From positions 1 through 64,000 of the forward strand of contig QFZU02000014.1 in the NCBI GenBank assembly GCA_003260025.2: a stretch of 64,000 bases of DNA, read 5' to 3'. This document shows positions 25,020 through 34,600 of this stretch, piece after piece; the first letter of the stretch is position 1; each line of letters starts with the position of its first letter. Below the pieces are notes generated by a model. That model ran no database searches, had not been told where the DNA came from, and saw only the letters and a list, made by a program, of their open reading frames with translations. The position numbers and the translations under genes were made by a program. This DNA comes from Microbispora triticiradicis. Lineage in GTDB: Bacteria > Actinomycetota > Actinomycetes > Streptosporangiales > Streptosporangiaceae.

Positions 25020-25517
25020 TCACTCCTGCTCGTCGAAGTCGCCGGTCCTCCTGAGCTCCGCGGAGGCGTGCGACTGCAGCGGGTGCCCCACCGCCGCCAT
25101 GTCGTAGGCGTACATGAGGTTGCCGTTCACCAGGCCGTACAGCCGGTGGCCCGCGTTGTACTCCTTGGCCGTCGTGGTGCGCGCGACCACGTCCGTACGC
25201 AGCTCGATCTTGTGGAAGACGACCTCCCCCACGTAGATCTCGACGATGCCGGTGGGATGCGCGAGGCACACCTCGATCTGACGCCCGGGCTGGATGCGCC
25301 AGAAGCCCGCCTCGGTGGACAGCGGTCTGACCTTGTTGCCCTCGGCGTCGAGCAGCCAGCTACGGCTCCGGTAGCTCAGGAACGGCTTCCCGTTGTGCCC
25401 GAACACGACTTCCTGGCCGAAGTTGGCACTCTCCATGGTGGGATAGCCGATCACGCCGGCCCCCTCCCAGCGGCCCAGGAGGAAGGCGATCGGCTCAAGG
25501 TCGGGGTGTACGTCCAT
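25020..25517 (-). CDS. Nitrobindin-like heme/FABP-fold protein
   Basis: A 165-residue beta-barrel protein of the DUF1794/THAP4 family. The motif LLGRWEGAGVIGYPT near the N-terminus and a C-terminal His (GHPLQSHASAELRR region) fit ferric-heme nitrobindins, which isomerise peroxynitrite to nitrate. Neighbouring Fur-type genes are common in Streptomyces. Start at ATG 25517 (MDVHPDLEPIAFLLGRW). Confidence 0.88.
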   Translation of the reverse strand: MDVHPDLEPIAFLLGRWEGAGVIGYPTMESANFGQEVVFGHNGKPFLSYRSRSWLLDAEGNKVRPLSTEAGFWRIQPGRQIEVCLAHPTGIVEIYVGEVVFHKIELRTDVVARTTTAKEYNAGHRLYGLVNGNLMYAYDMAAVGHPLQSHASAELRRTGDFDEQE

Positions 25518-25581
25518 GGAGACGAGCTTAGAGGCGGTAGACGGCCCTCCCGACAGAGCCGCACAGCCCGGCCGCGGGGCC

Positions 25582-26238
25582 TCAGCGGCCGAGGCCGGCG
25601 TCCCGCCCCCGGATGATCGCCTCCGCCCGGTCGGCCGCCTGAATCTTGCCGAGTACCGCGTGCACGTGGTTGCGCACGGTCTTCTGGGACAGGAACAGCC
25701 GCGCGGCGATCTCGCCGTTCGACAGTCCGGCGGCCACCAGGTCGAGCACCTCGTGTTCGCGGGCGGTCAGGCCGGGGAACGCCGTGGCGGCGCCGCTCTG
25801 CGGCCTCGGGGCCAGGAAGTCGGTGATCCGCCCGGCGAGGACCGCCCCGAACACCACGCCACCGCCGGCCACGGTGGTGATCGCGCGCACCACCTCCTCG
25901 GGTTCCGCGCCCTTGAGCAGGTAGCCGCGCGCTCCGGCGCGGAGCGCCTCGAAGATCGTGCCGTCCTCCTCGGACATGGTCAGCACCACGACACCGGTCT
26001 CCGGCCGCTCCCGCAGGATGTGACGGGTGGCCTCGATCCCGTCCATGCCGGGCATCGAGACGTCCATGACCACGACGTCGGGCTCGTGCCGGGCGGCCTG
26101 CTCGACGGCCTCGGCGCCGGTCGCGGCGGTCCCGACGACCTCGACGTCGTCGATGCTGCCCAGCAGGGCCGCGAAGCCCTCGCGGAACACCGGGTGGTCG
26201 TCCACCACGAGCACCGTCACCGGGCGCTGTCCCGTCAT
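25582..26238 (-). CDS. NarL/LuxR-family response regulator
   Basis: A 218-residue regulator. The receiver domain has VVDDHPVFREGF, the phospho-Asp in VVVMDVSMPGMDG and the Lys in YLLKGAEPEEV. The C-terminal LuxR helix-turn-helix includes LTAREHEVLDLVAAGLSNGEIAARLFLSQKTVRNHV. Start at the ATG 26238, which overlaps the kinase stop by 4 bp. Likely targets are the adjacent divergent membrane-protein gene and its own operon (inference). Confidence 0.92.
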   Translation of the reverse strand: MTGQRPVTVLVVDDHPVFREGFAALLGSIDDVEVVGTAATGAEAVEQAARHEPDVVVMDVSMPGMDGIEATRHILRERPETGVVVLTMSEEDGTIFEALRAGARGYLLKGAEPEEVVRAITTVAGGGVVFGAVLAGRITDFLAPRPQSGAATAFPGLTAREHEVLDLVAAGLSNGEIAARLFLSQKTVRNHVHAVLGKIQAADRAEAIIRGRDAGLGR

Positions 26239-28355
26239 ATCCCCACCTCTTCCGTCGTCGCCGCTCGCGTCACGGCCTCTCGCCTCGGGGCGGGCGGTCC
26301 GATGGGCAGCCGCGCCCACACCCGCGTGCCGCCGGACCCGGCGGAGGTCACACTGCACGACCCGCCGAGTTCGGCGGCCCGTTCGCGCAGGGAGACGAGG
26401 CCCACGCCGCTCACCACTCCGTCGCCGAGGCCGACGCCGTCGTCGGTCGTCACGACGTCGAGGCACCCCGCCTCGCCGTCGCGGGTGAGCGTGATCACGC
26501 ACTCGCCGGCCCGCGCGTGCCGGACCACGTTGGTGAGGGCCTCGGACGCGATCCGGTACGCCGCCACCTCGACCGCCGCCGGGAGGTCGGACAGGTCGCC
26601 GTACTCCTCGACCCGGACGGCCAGTCCCGGGGCCCGCAGCCGCTCCGCCTGCTGCCGGATCGCCCCGACCAGCCCGACGTCGTCGAGCGCGGGCGGCCGC
26701 AGGCCGTGCACCAGGCGCCGCACCTCGGTGAGCATCCCGGTGAGCTCCTGCCGGGCCAGGCCGAGGATCCGGTCCGCCTCCTCGGGCGAGCGGCGGGCGG
26801 TGATCCGCGCGGTGTCGACGCGGGAGGCCACCGCGGCCAGGGCCGGCCCGAGACCGTCGTGCAACTCGCGGCGAAGGCGGCGGCGTTCGTCCTCCACCGC
26901 CGCGACCAGGCGCTCGCGGCCGCCCTGCAACTCCTCGGCGAGGCGTACGGCGCGGGCGGCCGCGGCGGCCTGCCGGATCAGGTCGGCCAGCAGGCGCTCG
27001 TCGTTCGACGAGAGCCGGGTGCGGGAGGGCGCCTGGCGGGGCAGCAGCAACCGGCCGATCTCCTCGCCGCGGTAAGTGATGGGCAGGGCGCGCGTCCCGG
27101 CGGGACGCTCGCCGTCCTCGACCAGCAGCCGTTCACCGCTGACCTGCGTGATCTCCACGCCGACGTACGGCGACCGGAAGGCCCGCGCCACCGTCCGCGC
27201 CAGCGTGAGAAGCTGCGTCCCCGAGTCGTCGGCGCGCTCCAGCCGCTCGGCGAGCCCGGACATCACGCGGTAGGGATCGTCCCGTTCGCCGACGACCCAG
27301 CGGCGCACCAGCCGCCACAGCCGGTGCCGTAGCTGCGCGTACAGGATGGCGACCGCGAAGACGGCGATGACCAGGCGCTCCCCCTCGTTCAGGCGCGGCC
27401 CGAGCAGGCGGCCCGCGCCGCCGAGGACCAGCAGGTCGAGCAGGAGGGTCAGGGCGAGCAGGGCGCCGTACACCACGGTCCCGCCGAGCAGCCGGTCGAT
27501 GTCGACGAGGTCCGGCCGGACGATCCCGACCGCGACCGATCCGGCCGTGAGGACCAGGGCGATGTCGAGACCTGCGGTGCCGAAGTCGTTCGGCAGCAGC
27601 CGGATGGTCAGCATGACCAGCAGGTCGGCCACGGCCGCCCACAGCAGCCAGCGCATGCGCGCCCGGCCGACGCCGGCCGACCTCCGGTAGCGCCGCACCA
27701 CCACGACGAACGGCGCGAGGAGGCTGAGCGGGATGCACAGCTGGGCCACCAGGAGCACGCCGCTCCACACGGCGTCCGGCAGCGGGACGTACAGCGGATC
27801 GAGGTCGAGTGCGGTCAGCGGCGCGGGGATCGGCCGGGAGTCCGAGGTCGCCTGCGCGATGGCGGACGGCACCGCGACCAGGGCCAGCGGGAGCAGGCTC
27901 GTCAGCGCCAGGCTGACCAGCGTGACCCCGCGCCACCAGCCCGTGGGCATCTTCCCGTCGGGGTAGAGCAGCAGCACCAGCGGCAGCAGCAGCAACAGTC
28001 CCGCGCCGAGCCGCTGGTAGACGAAGAAGGCCGCCGACCCGCCCGGCAGTGCGGGGTGGTGCAGGGTGGCGTAGGCGAGCCACGAGGCGGCCGCGTCGTC
28101 CACCGCCCACCAGGCGCCGAAGACCGCCATGAGCCGGCCCAGGGGATGGCGCGCGTGCCGGGTGAGCACCGCCGCGCCGGCCGTGGCCAGCGCGACGCCC
28201 GCCATCGCGTCGGGACCCGCCGGAGGCAGGTCGAGCAGGACCCGGTGGGCCTGCGGCACCCGCAGGCCGATCAGCGCAGCCGCCACCGCCGCGGCCATCG
28301 CGACCACGAGGAACGCGAGCCCGGCGACGTTCAGGCGCACAGGCCGACGAACCAT
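26235..28355 (-). CDS. NarL-type sensor histidine kinase with large membrane domain
   Basis: About 706 residues from the ATG at 28355; an in-frame GTG at 28433 would add 26 residues but would run over the operator-like dyads. About nine or ten membrane helices fill residues 1-320. A GAF-like domain follows (370-480), then HisKA_3 with ERRRLRRELHDGLGPALA (phospho-His) and a HATPase domain (ALTNVVRHARAG, TTDDGVGLGDG, GVGLVSLRERAAELGG). The polytopic sensor resembles regulators that sense lipids or envelope state. It is coupled to its LuxR-type partner. Confidence 0.9.
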   Translation of the reverse strand: MVRRPVRLNVAGLAFLVVAMAAAVAAALIGLRVPQAHRVLLDLPPAGPDAMAGVALATAGAAVLTRHARHPLGRLMAVFGAWWAVDDAAASWLAYATLHHPALPGGSAAFFVYQRLGAGLLLLLPLVLLLYPDGKMPTGWWRGVTLVSLALTSLLPLALVAVPSAIAQATSDSRPIPAPLTALDLDPLYVPLPDAVWSGVLLVAQLCIPLSLLAPFVVVVRRYRRSAGVGRARMRWLLWAAVADLLVMLTIRLLPNDFGTAGLDIALVLTAGSVAVGIVRPDLVDIDRLLGGTVVYGALLALTLLLDLLVLGGAGRLLGPRLNEGERLVIAVFAVAILYAQLRHRLWRLVRRWVVGERDDPYRVMSGLAERLERADDSGTQLLTLARTVARAFRSPYVGVEITQVSGERLLVEDGERPAGTRALPITYRGEEIGRLLLPRQAPSRTRLSSNDERLLADLIRQAAAAARAVRLAEELQGGRERLVAAVEDERRRLRRELHDGLGPALAAVASRVDTARITARRSPEEADRILGLARQELTGMLTEVRRLVHGLRPPALDDVGLVGAIRQQAERLRAPGLAVRVEEYGDLSDLPAAVEVAAYRIASEALTNVVRHARAGECVITLTRDGEAGCLDVVTTDDGVGLGDGVVSGVGLVSLRERAAELGGSCSVTSAGSGGTRVWARLPIGPPAPRREAVTRAATTEEVGI

Positions 28356-28397
28356 CACAAACCGCACCAGAGCAGTGTGCCGCAGGCGGAACGGGAT

Positions 28398-28431
28398 GTC
28401 CCTAGGACGCGCGTCCCGTCCGTCCTGGGAC
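28398..28431. promoter_or_regulatory. Pair of GTCC-N(2-3)-GGAC dyads between divergent genes
   Basis: GTCCCTAGGAC (28398-28408) and GTCCTGGGAC (28422-28431) are two small palindromes with centres about 23 bp apart. They sit between the kinase gene and the divergent membrane-protein gene. LuxR-type response regulators often bind such paired short dyads, so this is the natural candidate operator of the adjacent regulator. Confidence 0.5.
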
Positions 28432-28553
28432 ACGAGACGGGCCCGGAATCGGGACGCCGCGCCCTGACGGCCCGGGGCGGTGATTCAGCAGGATCGTCCC
28501 CGTCGCCGCGGTGATCCCCACCGCCGCTCCACCCCCGAATCGAAGGAAGCCCG

Positions 28554-29195
28554 ATGACCAGCACCTCCCACGTCCCGGCGCACACGGACCCCGCCGCCCC
28601 CACCGCCGCTCCCACCGGAGGGCTCGCCGACTCGACGGTGCGCCGGCTGGCCCTGGGCCTCTCCACCGGCGCGCTGACCTGGTCGGCCGTCAGCTTCGTC
28701 TACGGCTTCGACGTCGCCGGCGACCCGGCCCTCATGATCACGGACCTCGGCGGCCTGGCGTTCCAGATCGGCGCCCAAGGCCTTCTCACGATCATGCTCC
28801 GCACCGGCGCGACCGGCGTGAGCCGCGTGGCGCGCGGCATGGTGCAGGCTGAGCGGGTGCTGCTGGCCCTGGCCATGGTGTGGAGCCTCGTCCACGGCCT
28901 CTTCCCGGCCGCGCGTGACACAGTCTGGCTCGGGATCCTCGACGCGTTCTGGCCGCTGTCGATGCTGGGCATGTTCGTGCTCGGCGTCAAGATCGCCATC
29001 ACCGGCCGGTGGCGCGGGGCGGCCCGCCTGTGGCCGCTCGTCGCCGAGAGCTGGGTGGTCGTGACCCTCCCGACCCTGGCGATCTTCGGCACCTCCGTGT
29101 CCAACGTCGTCGGCGCGGCCCACCTGCTGGTGGGCTACACCACTCTCGGACTCATCCTCGCGTTCCGTCCCGACCTGGTACGCGGCGGGAAGTGA
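28554..29195 (+). CDS. Unrecognised polytopic membrane protein, likely target of the adjacent two-component system
   Basis: A 213-residue protein with an Ala/Pro/Thr-rich N-terminus (about 1-25) and five or six hydrophobic helices from residue 28 to 205. AAGGA lies 6 bases before the ATG. I do not recognise the family. It is the first gene divergent from a sensor kinase/LuxR regulator pair and is separated from it by the dyad operator, so it is a probable regulated target. Confidence 0.75.
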   Translation: MTSTSHVPAHTDPAAPTAAPTGGLADSTVRRLALGLSTGALTWSAVSFVYGFDVAGDPALMITDLGGLAFQIGAQGLLTIMLRTGATGVSRVARGMVQAERVLLALAMVWSLVHGLFPAARDTVWLGILDAFWPLSMLGMFVLGVKIAITGRWRGAARLWPLVAESWVVVTLPTLAIFGTSVSNVVGAAHLLVGYTTLGLILAFRPDLVRGGK

Positions 29196-29238
29196 GTGGC
29201 GGAGAACACACGGCGGCCCGGCGGACTAGGCTTCCGTT

Positions 29239-29601
29239 ATGGCACGATCTTTGGTGATCAAGGTGACGGCCGGGGCGGACGCCCCGGAGCGCTGCAACCA
29301 GGCCTTCACGGTCGCGGCGGCGGCGCTGGCGAGCGGTGTCCCGGTCTCGCTGTGGCTGACCGGCGAGTCCTCCTGGTTCGCCCTGCCCGGGCGGGCCAAG
29401 GAGTTCACCCTGGCCGAGGCCGCGCCGCTGGAGGACCTGCTCGCGGCCGTCCTCGCCGCGGGCAGGGTCACGCTGTGCACGCAGTGCGCCGCCCGCAGGG
29501 GCATCACGGTGGACGACGTCATCGACGGGGTCCGCATCGCGGGAGCCCCCACATTCGTCGAGGAGGTCCTGGGCGAGGGCGTGCAGGCGCTCGTCTACTG
29601 A
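29239..29601 (+). CDS. DsrE-family sulfur-relay-like protein
   Basis: A 120-residue protein with the DsrE/DsrF alpha/beta fold: MARSLVIKVTAGADAPERCNQAFTV, then the TGESSWFAL loop and a Cys pair in VTLCTQCAARRG. The Cys residues fit a persulfide carrier or thiol-redox role, but its partner is not visible here. It converges on gatD, with a small hairpin between. Confidence 0.8.
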   Translation: MARSLVIKVTAGADAPERCNQAFTVAAAALASGVPVSLWLTGESSWFALPGRAKEFTLAEAAPLEDLLAAVLAAGRVTLCTQCAARRGITVDDVIDGVRIAGAPTFVEEVLGEGVQALVY

Positions 29602-29637
29602 CCCCGCTCCGGGCCCGCCCGGCGACCGACCGCCGGC

Positions 29638-29653
29638 CCCCGATCCCTCGGGG
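29638..29653. terminator. Small hairpin between DsrE gene and gatD
   Basis: A 6-bp stem ccccga/tcgggg with a tccc loop, extended outward by three more pairs after one mismatch, lies between convergent stops. Confidence 0.45.
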
Positions 29654-29671
29654 ACCGGAGGCGCGGGCGGG

Positions 29672-30379
29672 TCAGGCGGGCAGCACCGCGCGCAGGCGCT
29701 CGTCGCGCAGCGCCTGGTACCAGCCGTCGTCGATCGCGGGCAGCGGCCCGGTCACCCAGCTCAGCAGCAGGTCGGCCAGCGCGGGGTTGCGGGCGAGCGC
29801 CGGGCCGTGCAGGTAGGTGCCGATGATCCGGCCCGCGTAGCAGCCCTCCGTGCCGTCGCCGTTGCCGGTGCCGACGACCGTCCGGGACAGCGGGCGCACC
29901 CCCGGCCCCAGCCTCGTCACGCCCATGTGGTTCTCGAACCCGGTCAGCGTGGGCAGCCCCAGCGCGGGGTCCACCTCGGCGGCCAGCTCGCCGACCGCGC
30001 GCCGCTCGCCCCGCCCCGAGCTGATGTCGAGCAGGCCGACGCCGGACACCGGCTGGCCCTCCTCGCCGCCGAACACCGTGCCCATGATCTGGTAGCCGGC
30101 GCAGACCGCCAGCAGGGCCGCGCCCCGCTGGATCGCGGCGTGCAGGCCGCCGTCGCGGCGCAGCCGCTCGGCGCCAAGGATCTGCGGCCGGTCCTCGCCG
30201 CCGCCGATCAGGTAGACGTCGCCCTGCTGCGGCACGGGGTCCGAGGAGCGCACGTGGATGGTCCGGGTGGGGATCCCCCTGGCCCGGGCCCGCTGCTCCA
30301 GCACCAGGACGTTCCCCTGGTCCCCGTACGTGCTGAGCAGGTCGGGATAGATCCAGACGATGGACAATTCAGACGGCAC
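29672..30379 (-). CDS. gatD: Lipid II isoglutaminyl synthase, glutamine amidotransferase subunit GatD
   Basis: A 235-residue class I glutaminase of the CobB/CobQ type. The nucleophile Cys is in LLAVCAGYQIMG (near residue 95) and the catalytic His in GTYLHGPALARN (near 189). It supplies ammonia to MurT to amidate the D-Glu residue of lipid II, which matters for peptidoglycan cross-linking. A GTG start at 30379 overlaps the murT end by 11 bp, as in other murT-gatD pairs. Confidence 0.93.
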   Translation of the reverse strand: MPSELSIVWIYPDLLSTYGDQGNVLVLEQRARARGIPTRTIHVRSSDPVPQQGDVYLIGGGEDRPQILGAERLRRDGGLHAAIQRGAALLAVCAGYQIMGTVFGGEEGQPVSGVGLLDISSGRGERRAVGELAAEVDPALGLPTLTGFENHMGVTRLGPGVRPLSRTVVGTGNGDGTEGCYAGRIIGTYLHGPALARNPALADLLLSWVTGPLPAIDDGWYQALRDERLRAVLPA

Positions 30380-31643
30380 GGCCGAACTCCGCTCGGATCT
30401 GCTGGAACGCGGTGTAGTTGGCGATCACGTCGATCTTGCCGGGGGCGAGGACGGCCACCGCCTGCTCGAACGACTCGCAGAGCTGGAAGGGCACCTCCGC
30501 GACGGCCAGCCGCAGCGCGAGGTCGAGCCGGCGTTCGCCGGTGACCAGCACGGGCCGGCCCCGCAGGATGCGGTAGTCGACGTCCCACAGCCAGGAGGTG
30601 TCGCGGCCGTCCGGCCCCTGCGCGTTCACCGACAGGATGATCGGCAGCGCCGGGTCGGCGACGTCGAACGCCTCCAGCCAGCCGGCCGGGTTCTTGGCCA
30701 GCAGCAGGCGCAGCGACCTGCCCTCCCGCTCGACGGTGGTGTAGCGGCCCGCGACCGAGGTGACCGTACGCAGCCGGGGCAGCGCCCGGCCGGGGTCGAG
30801 GCCCAGCGTCTCGGCGACCGCCAGCGCGACGGCGGCGTTCGCCCGGTTCGCCTGGCCGGGAAGCTGGAGGTCCAGCCGCCAGCGCTGCCCGCGGGGGTCG
30901 ATCACGTCCTCACCGTCGAGCACCCAGTTGGGCTCGGGACGGTGGAAGGTGCACTCGCGGCAGGCCCAGCTGGTGTCGGCGAGCTGGGCGGCGGTCAGGT
31001 TCTGCCCGCCGTTGCCGAAGCCGGCCCGATCGAGCGGGCCGCCGCACTCGGGGCAGCACCAGGAGTCCTCCCGCCAGCGCTGCCCGGCCGCCACCCACGT
31101 CACCCGGGCGGCGGTGGACGCGCCCCAGGTGACCAGCGGGTCGTCGCAGTTGGCGATGACGTGGGCGGGCCGGCCCGCGAGCGCGCGGCGCCACTTCTGG
31201 GCCAGCAGCCAGATCTCGGCCGCCCGGTCCATCTGGTCGCGGCTCAGGTTCATGAGGCAGACGATCCCGGCCTCGGTGGTGTCCAGCACCTCGGGGAGGT
31301 ACTTCTCGTCCACCTCCAGCACGCCGTACGGCGCGCCCTTGCTGGAGGCGAGCGCCGACACGTGCCCGGCGGGCATGTTGGCGCCGAACGCGTTCGTCGC
31401 CACGTCGCCGAGCTCCTGCAGCGCCGAGGTGATGAGACGGGTCGTCGTGGTCTTGCCGTTCGTCGCGCTGACCAGGACGAGCTTGCGGTCGGCCGCGAGC
31501 TTGCGCAGCAGGTCGGGCTCCAGCATCAGGCCCACCCTGCCGCCGATCACCGAGCCGTCGCCGCGCCCGGTGGCCCTGGACAGCGTCGCGGCCGTACGGC
31601 CCAGCGCACTGGCGAGCTGGGCCCGCAACGGAAGCTGACTCAT
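30369..31643 (-). CDS. murT: Lipid II isoglutaminyl synthase, Mur-ligase-like subunit MurT
   Basis: A 424-residue Mur-ligase homologue. The ATP site reads SATNGKTTTTRLI (near residues 60-72). A zinc-ribbon insertion with Cys pairs CCPECGG (near 198) and CRECTFH (near 228) is diagnostic of MurT, as is the C-terminal DUF1727 domain. It partners GatD. It starts 28 bases after the HerA-like gene stops, so it may be read through from that gene. Confidence 0.93.
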   Translation of the reverse strand: MSQLPLRAQLASALGRTAATLSRATGRGDGSVIGGRVGLMLEPDLLRKLAADRKLVLVSATNGKTTTTRLITSALQELGDVATNAFGANMPAGHVSALASSKGAPYGVLEVDEKYLPEVLDTTEAGIVCLMNLSRDQMDRAAEIWLLAQKWRRALAGRPAHVIANCDDPLVTWGASTAARVTWVAAGQRWREDSWCCPECGGPLDRAGFGNGGQNLTAAQLADTSWACRECTFHRPEPNWVLDGEDVIDPRGQRWRLDLQLPGQANRANAAVALAVAETLGLDPGRALPRLRTVTSVAGRYTTVEREGRSLRLLLAKNPAGWLEAFDVADPALPIILSVNAQGPDGRDTSWLWDVDYRILRGRPVLVTGERRLDLALRLAVAEVPFQLCESFEQAVAVLAPGKIDVIANYTAFQQIRAEFGRAV

Positions 31644-31671
31644 GCCCAGATCCTAGTGCCCCCGCCCGAAA

Positions 31672-34600
31672 TCACGATCCGAAGGACAGCTCGGCGGGGG
31701 TGTCGCCGTCGAAGGGCAGCACGAACCGGCGCGGCCAGGACAGCACGGTCTCCAGCCAGCCCGCGCTCATCGTCTGGGCGATGTATCTGATCCGCTCGCG
31801 CGGCTCGACGCCGATGGCGACCGTCGTCACGTCCCGCTGGATGCCCTCGTGCTCGTCGTCGCCGAGGATGACCCGCCAGGCCAGCGCGCGGTTGCGGTCC
31901 ACCTCCATCGACAGCGGGTGGTGGCGCAGCGCCTTGGCCCGGTGGCCCAGCAGCTCCGTGCGCACGCCGACCGCCACCGCGCCCTCGGCGGGCTCGGCGC
32001 CGTTGACCCCCTGGTGGGGGTACGGCCGGCCGGCGGGGTCGGTGCCGAACAGCGGATACTCCATCGCCGGGGCGGGGCTGCGCAGGTTGGGCGCGGGATG
32101 CCCGAAGGGGAACAGCCGGTCCACCTCGTGGAGCCAGCGGACCTGCGGGATGACCCAGGCCGCGCCCGGCCGCTCGCCGGCGCGCATCGGCGGCTCGCCC
32201 TCCGCGCCGTCCGCCTGACCGGCCGCGAGCAGCCCGGCCGCCACCTCGGCGGCCTTCTCGGTGAGCAGCGCGGGGTCGAACCACGTGCGCAGCGACCAGG
32301 CGCGGCGTGACACCGACCGCTCGACCAGCGTGGCCAGCAGGCACTCGCGCCGCTTGACCGGCAGCTCCGCCCAGATGTCGGCGAGCACGCGCGGCACGCC
32401 CGGCAGCGATCGGTTCGTCACGAACGCCAGGACCGCCGTGTCGGTCCAGATCCGCAGCCACGCCCACTCGGGGGCCACCGCGAGCAGGTCGGCCTCGCGC
32501 AATTCCACCAGCGTGCAGGCCTTGCCCGTGCGGCACTCGCGCCCGCAGGCGGCCGATCGGCGGCCGCAGATCGGCGGGACCGGGCCGAGCGTCTCACGCT
32601 CGCGGTCCTCGCCGAGCGGTACCTGGACGCGCAGCGGGCGGTCCATGCCGTCGGCGAAGACCGCGGCGAAGCCCGGCTGGAGCGACACGACCTGACGCGA
32701 CTGGTCCTCGCTGAGGTTCATCGCCGCGCCGACCAGCGCGCGGTCGTCCTCGGCCGGGAGCCGGTGCACGACCTTGAGCGCGGTGTTCTTCACCACGTCG
32801 GAGACGAGCTTGGTCGGGATCTGCTCGGCCACGACGATGCCCTCGCCGTACGCCCTGATCTCGGCGAGCATCCCGGCCAGCAGTTCGACGGCGTGGGTGG
32901 AGGCCCGCTGGGAGCCCCGGTCGCGCAGCAGCCGGTGGGCCTCCTCGATCACGATGACGTGCCGCAGGCCGCCGACGCCGTCCTCGGCCCGCGGCTCGGA
33001 ACGGGCCCGCATGCGCAGGTGCTCGACGATCCGGATGATCAGCGTGCCCATGAGGAACGCCTTGTCCTCGTCGTTGGCGACGTCCTCGATCGCGAGCACC
33101 ACGTTGCGCTGGAGCAGGCCGCCGATGTCGGCCGGGTGGCCGCCCTCGAAGAACCGGCCCGCGCTGCCGACGCGCAGGCTGCGCAGGCGCAGGCTGATGA
33201 AGCCCTCGACGTCGGCCTGGACCTCGTTGCCGTACCCGATCTCCTGGATGACCTCCAGCGCGTGCTGCTGGAGCTGCTCCAGCGTCGGCACCGCCGGCTG
33301 CACGGCGGCCCCCGGGATGCCGCCGCCGGTCACCACGTCCCAGCCGTTGGCCTCGTAGACGCGCTGCAACGCCAGCGACATGATCTGCGGGAACGGCTCC
33401 TCGGCGTCGAAGGCCGCCAGGAACAGCGCCCTGACCATGTCGATGTGCGCCTGCACGGGATAGCCGGGCTCGGGCGCGAGCGGGTTGACGCTGATCGGCA
33501 CGTTGTCCGGCGCCGAGGGGTTGATGACGGTCAGCGGGCCCAGGTGCTCGACCCGGCCGGCCATCGCGGCGTACTCCGACTTGGCCGGTTCGATGGCCAG
33601 CCACGGGATGCCCGCGATCGTGAGCTGCTCCAGCAGGTGCCGTACGGTCTGGGACTTGCCGGAGCCGGTGGCGCCGGTGACGAAGGCGTGCCGGTTCAGC
33701 GTCGCGAGCGGCACCCGGAACGCGCCGACGGCGCGGTCCTGCCCGTCGACGATCGCGCCGAGGTCGATCGACTCCGAGCCCTCCACGTCGGCCTCGCTCG
33801 TCACATCGAAGAAGCCGGCGTCGAGCACCCGGACCCCCGGCACCTCCCGGCGCGGCAGCCCGGCGAGCGCGGCGAGGGCCCCCGCCGTCGCCGCGAACGG
33901 CGCCGCCGCGCCGTCGGCCGAGTCCTGCAGGTCGACGGCCAGCGCCTCGGCGAAGCCGTACACCGACTCGCTCGCGCCGTCCCCCGACAGGGCGGGCAGC
34001 GTCATCGCGCTGCGCAACCGGTAGGGGTGGTGGCTCATCTCCACCGAGCCGACCAGCACCGGCGCGATCTGGCGCAGTTCGTCGGGGCCCGCCGCGCCGG
34101 CGAGCACCCGGACGTTCCACAGGCCGGCCTCGCGGAACGCGTCCAGCTCCTGCATCCTGCGCTCGGCCCGCTCGGCGTCGAACCGCGACCGCTCGGAGGC
34201 GTCGCCGTACTGGCGCAGCACGTTGAGCTGGGTGCGCAGGTGGGCGACCTCGGCGTCGAGCAGGTCGGTCGGCTCGGCGACGACCACCCACGCGAACGGC
34301 CGGGACATGAGCGTGACCAGCGTCGACTCGAAGAGCGTGGGCCGCTTGGGCTCGTCCGGCTCCGGCTCGCGCCTGCCGTAGAGCGGCGGGGCCTGACGGC
34401 CGGGGCACGGCGTCCAGACGAGGTCGGCGAGGTCGGCCAGCCACTCGTCGCCGATCTCCACGCCCCGCGCGCCACCGGGGAACAGCAGCGGCTGCGGGCC
34501 GGTGACCGGCGGCTCCGGGGCCGAGGCCGCCCGGCGCGGTGGCTTGGGCGGCGTGAGCGGTCCCGCGTTGGTGATCAGCTCAAGCGGGGCACCCGACCCA

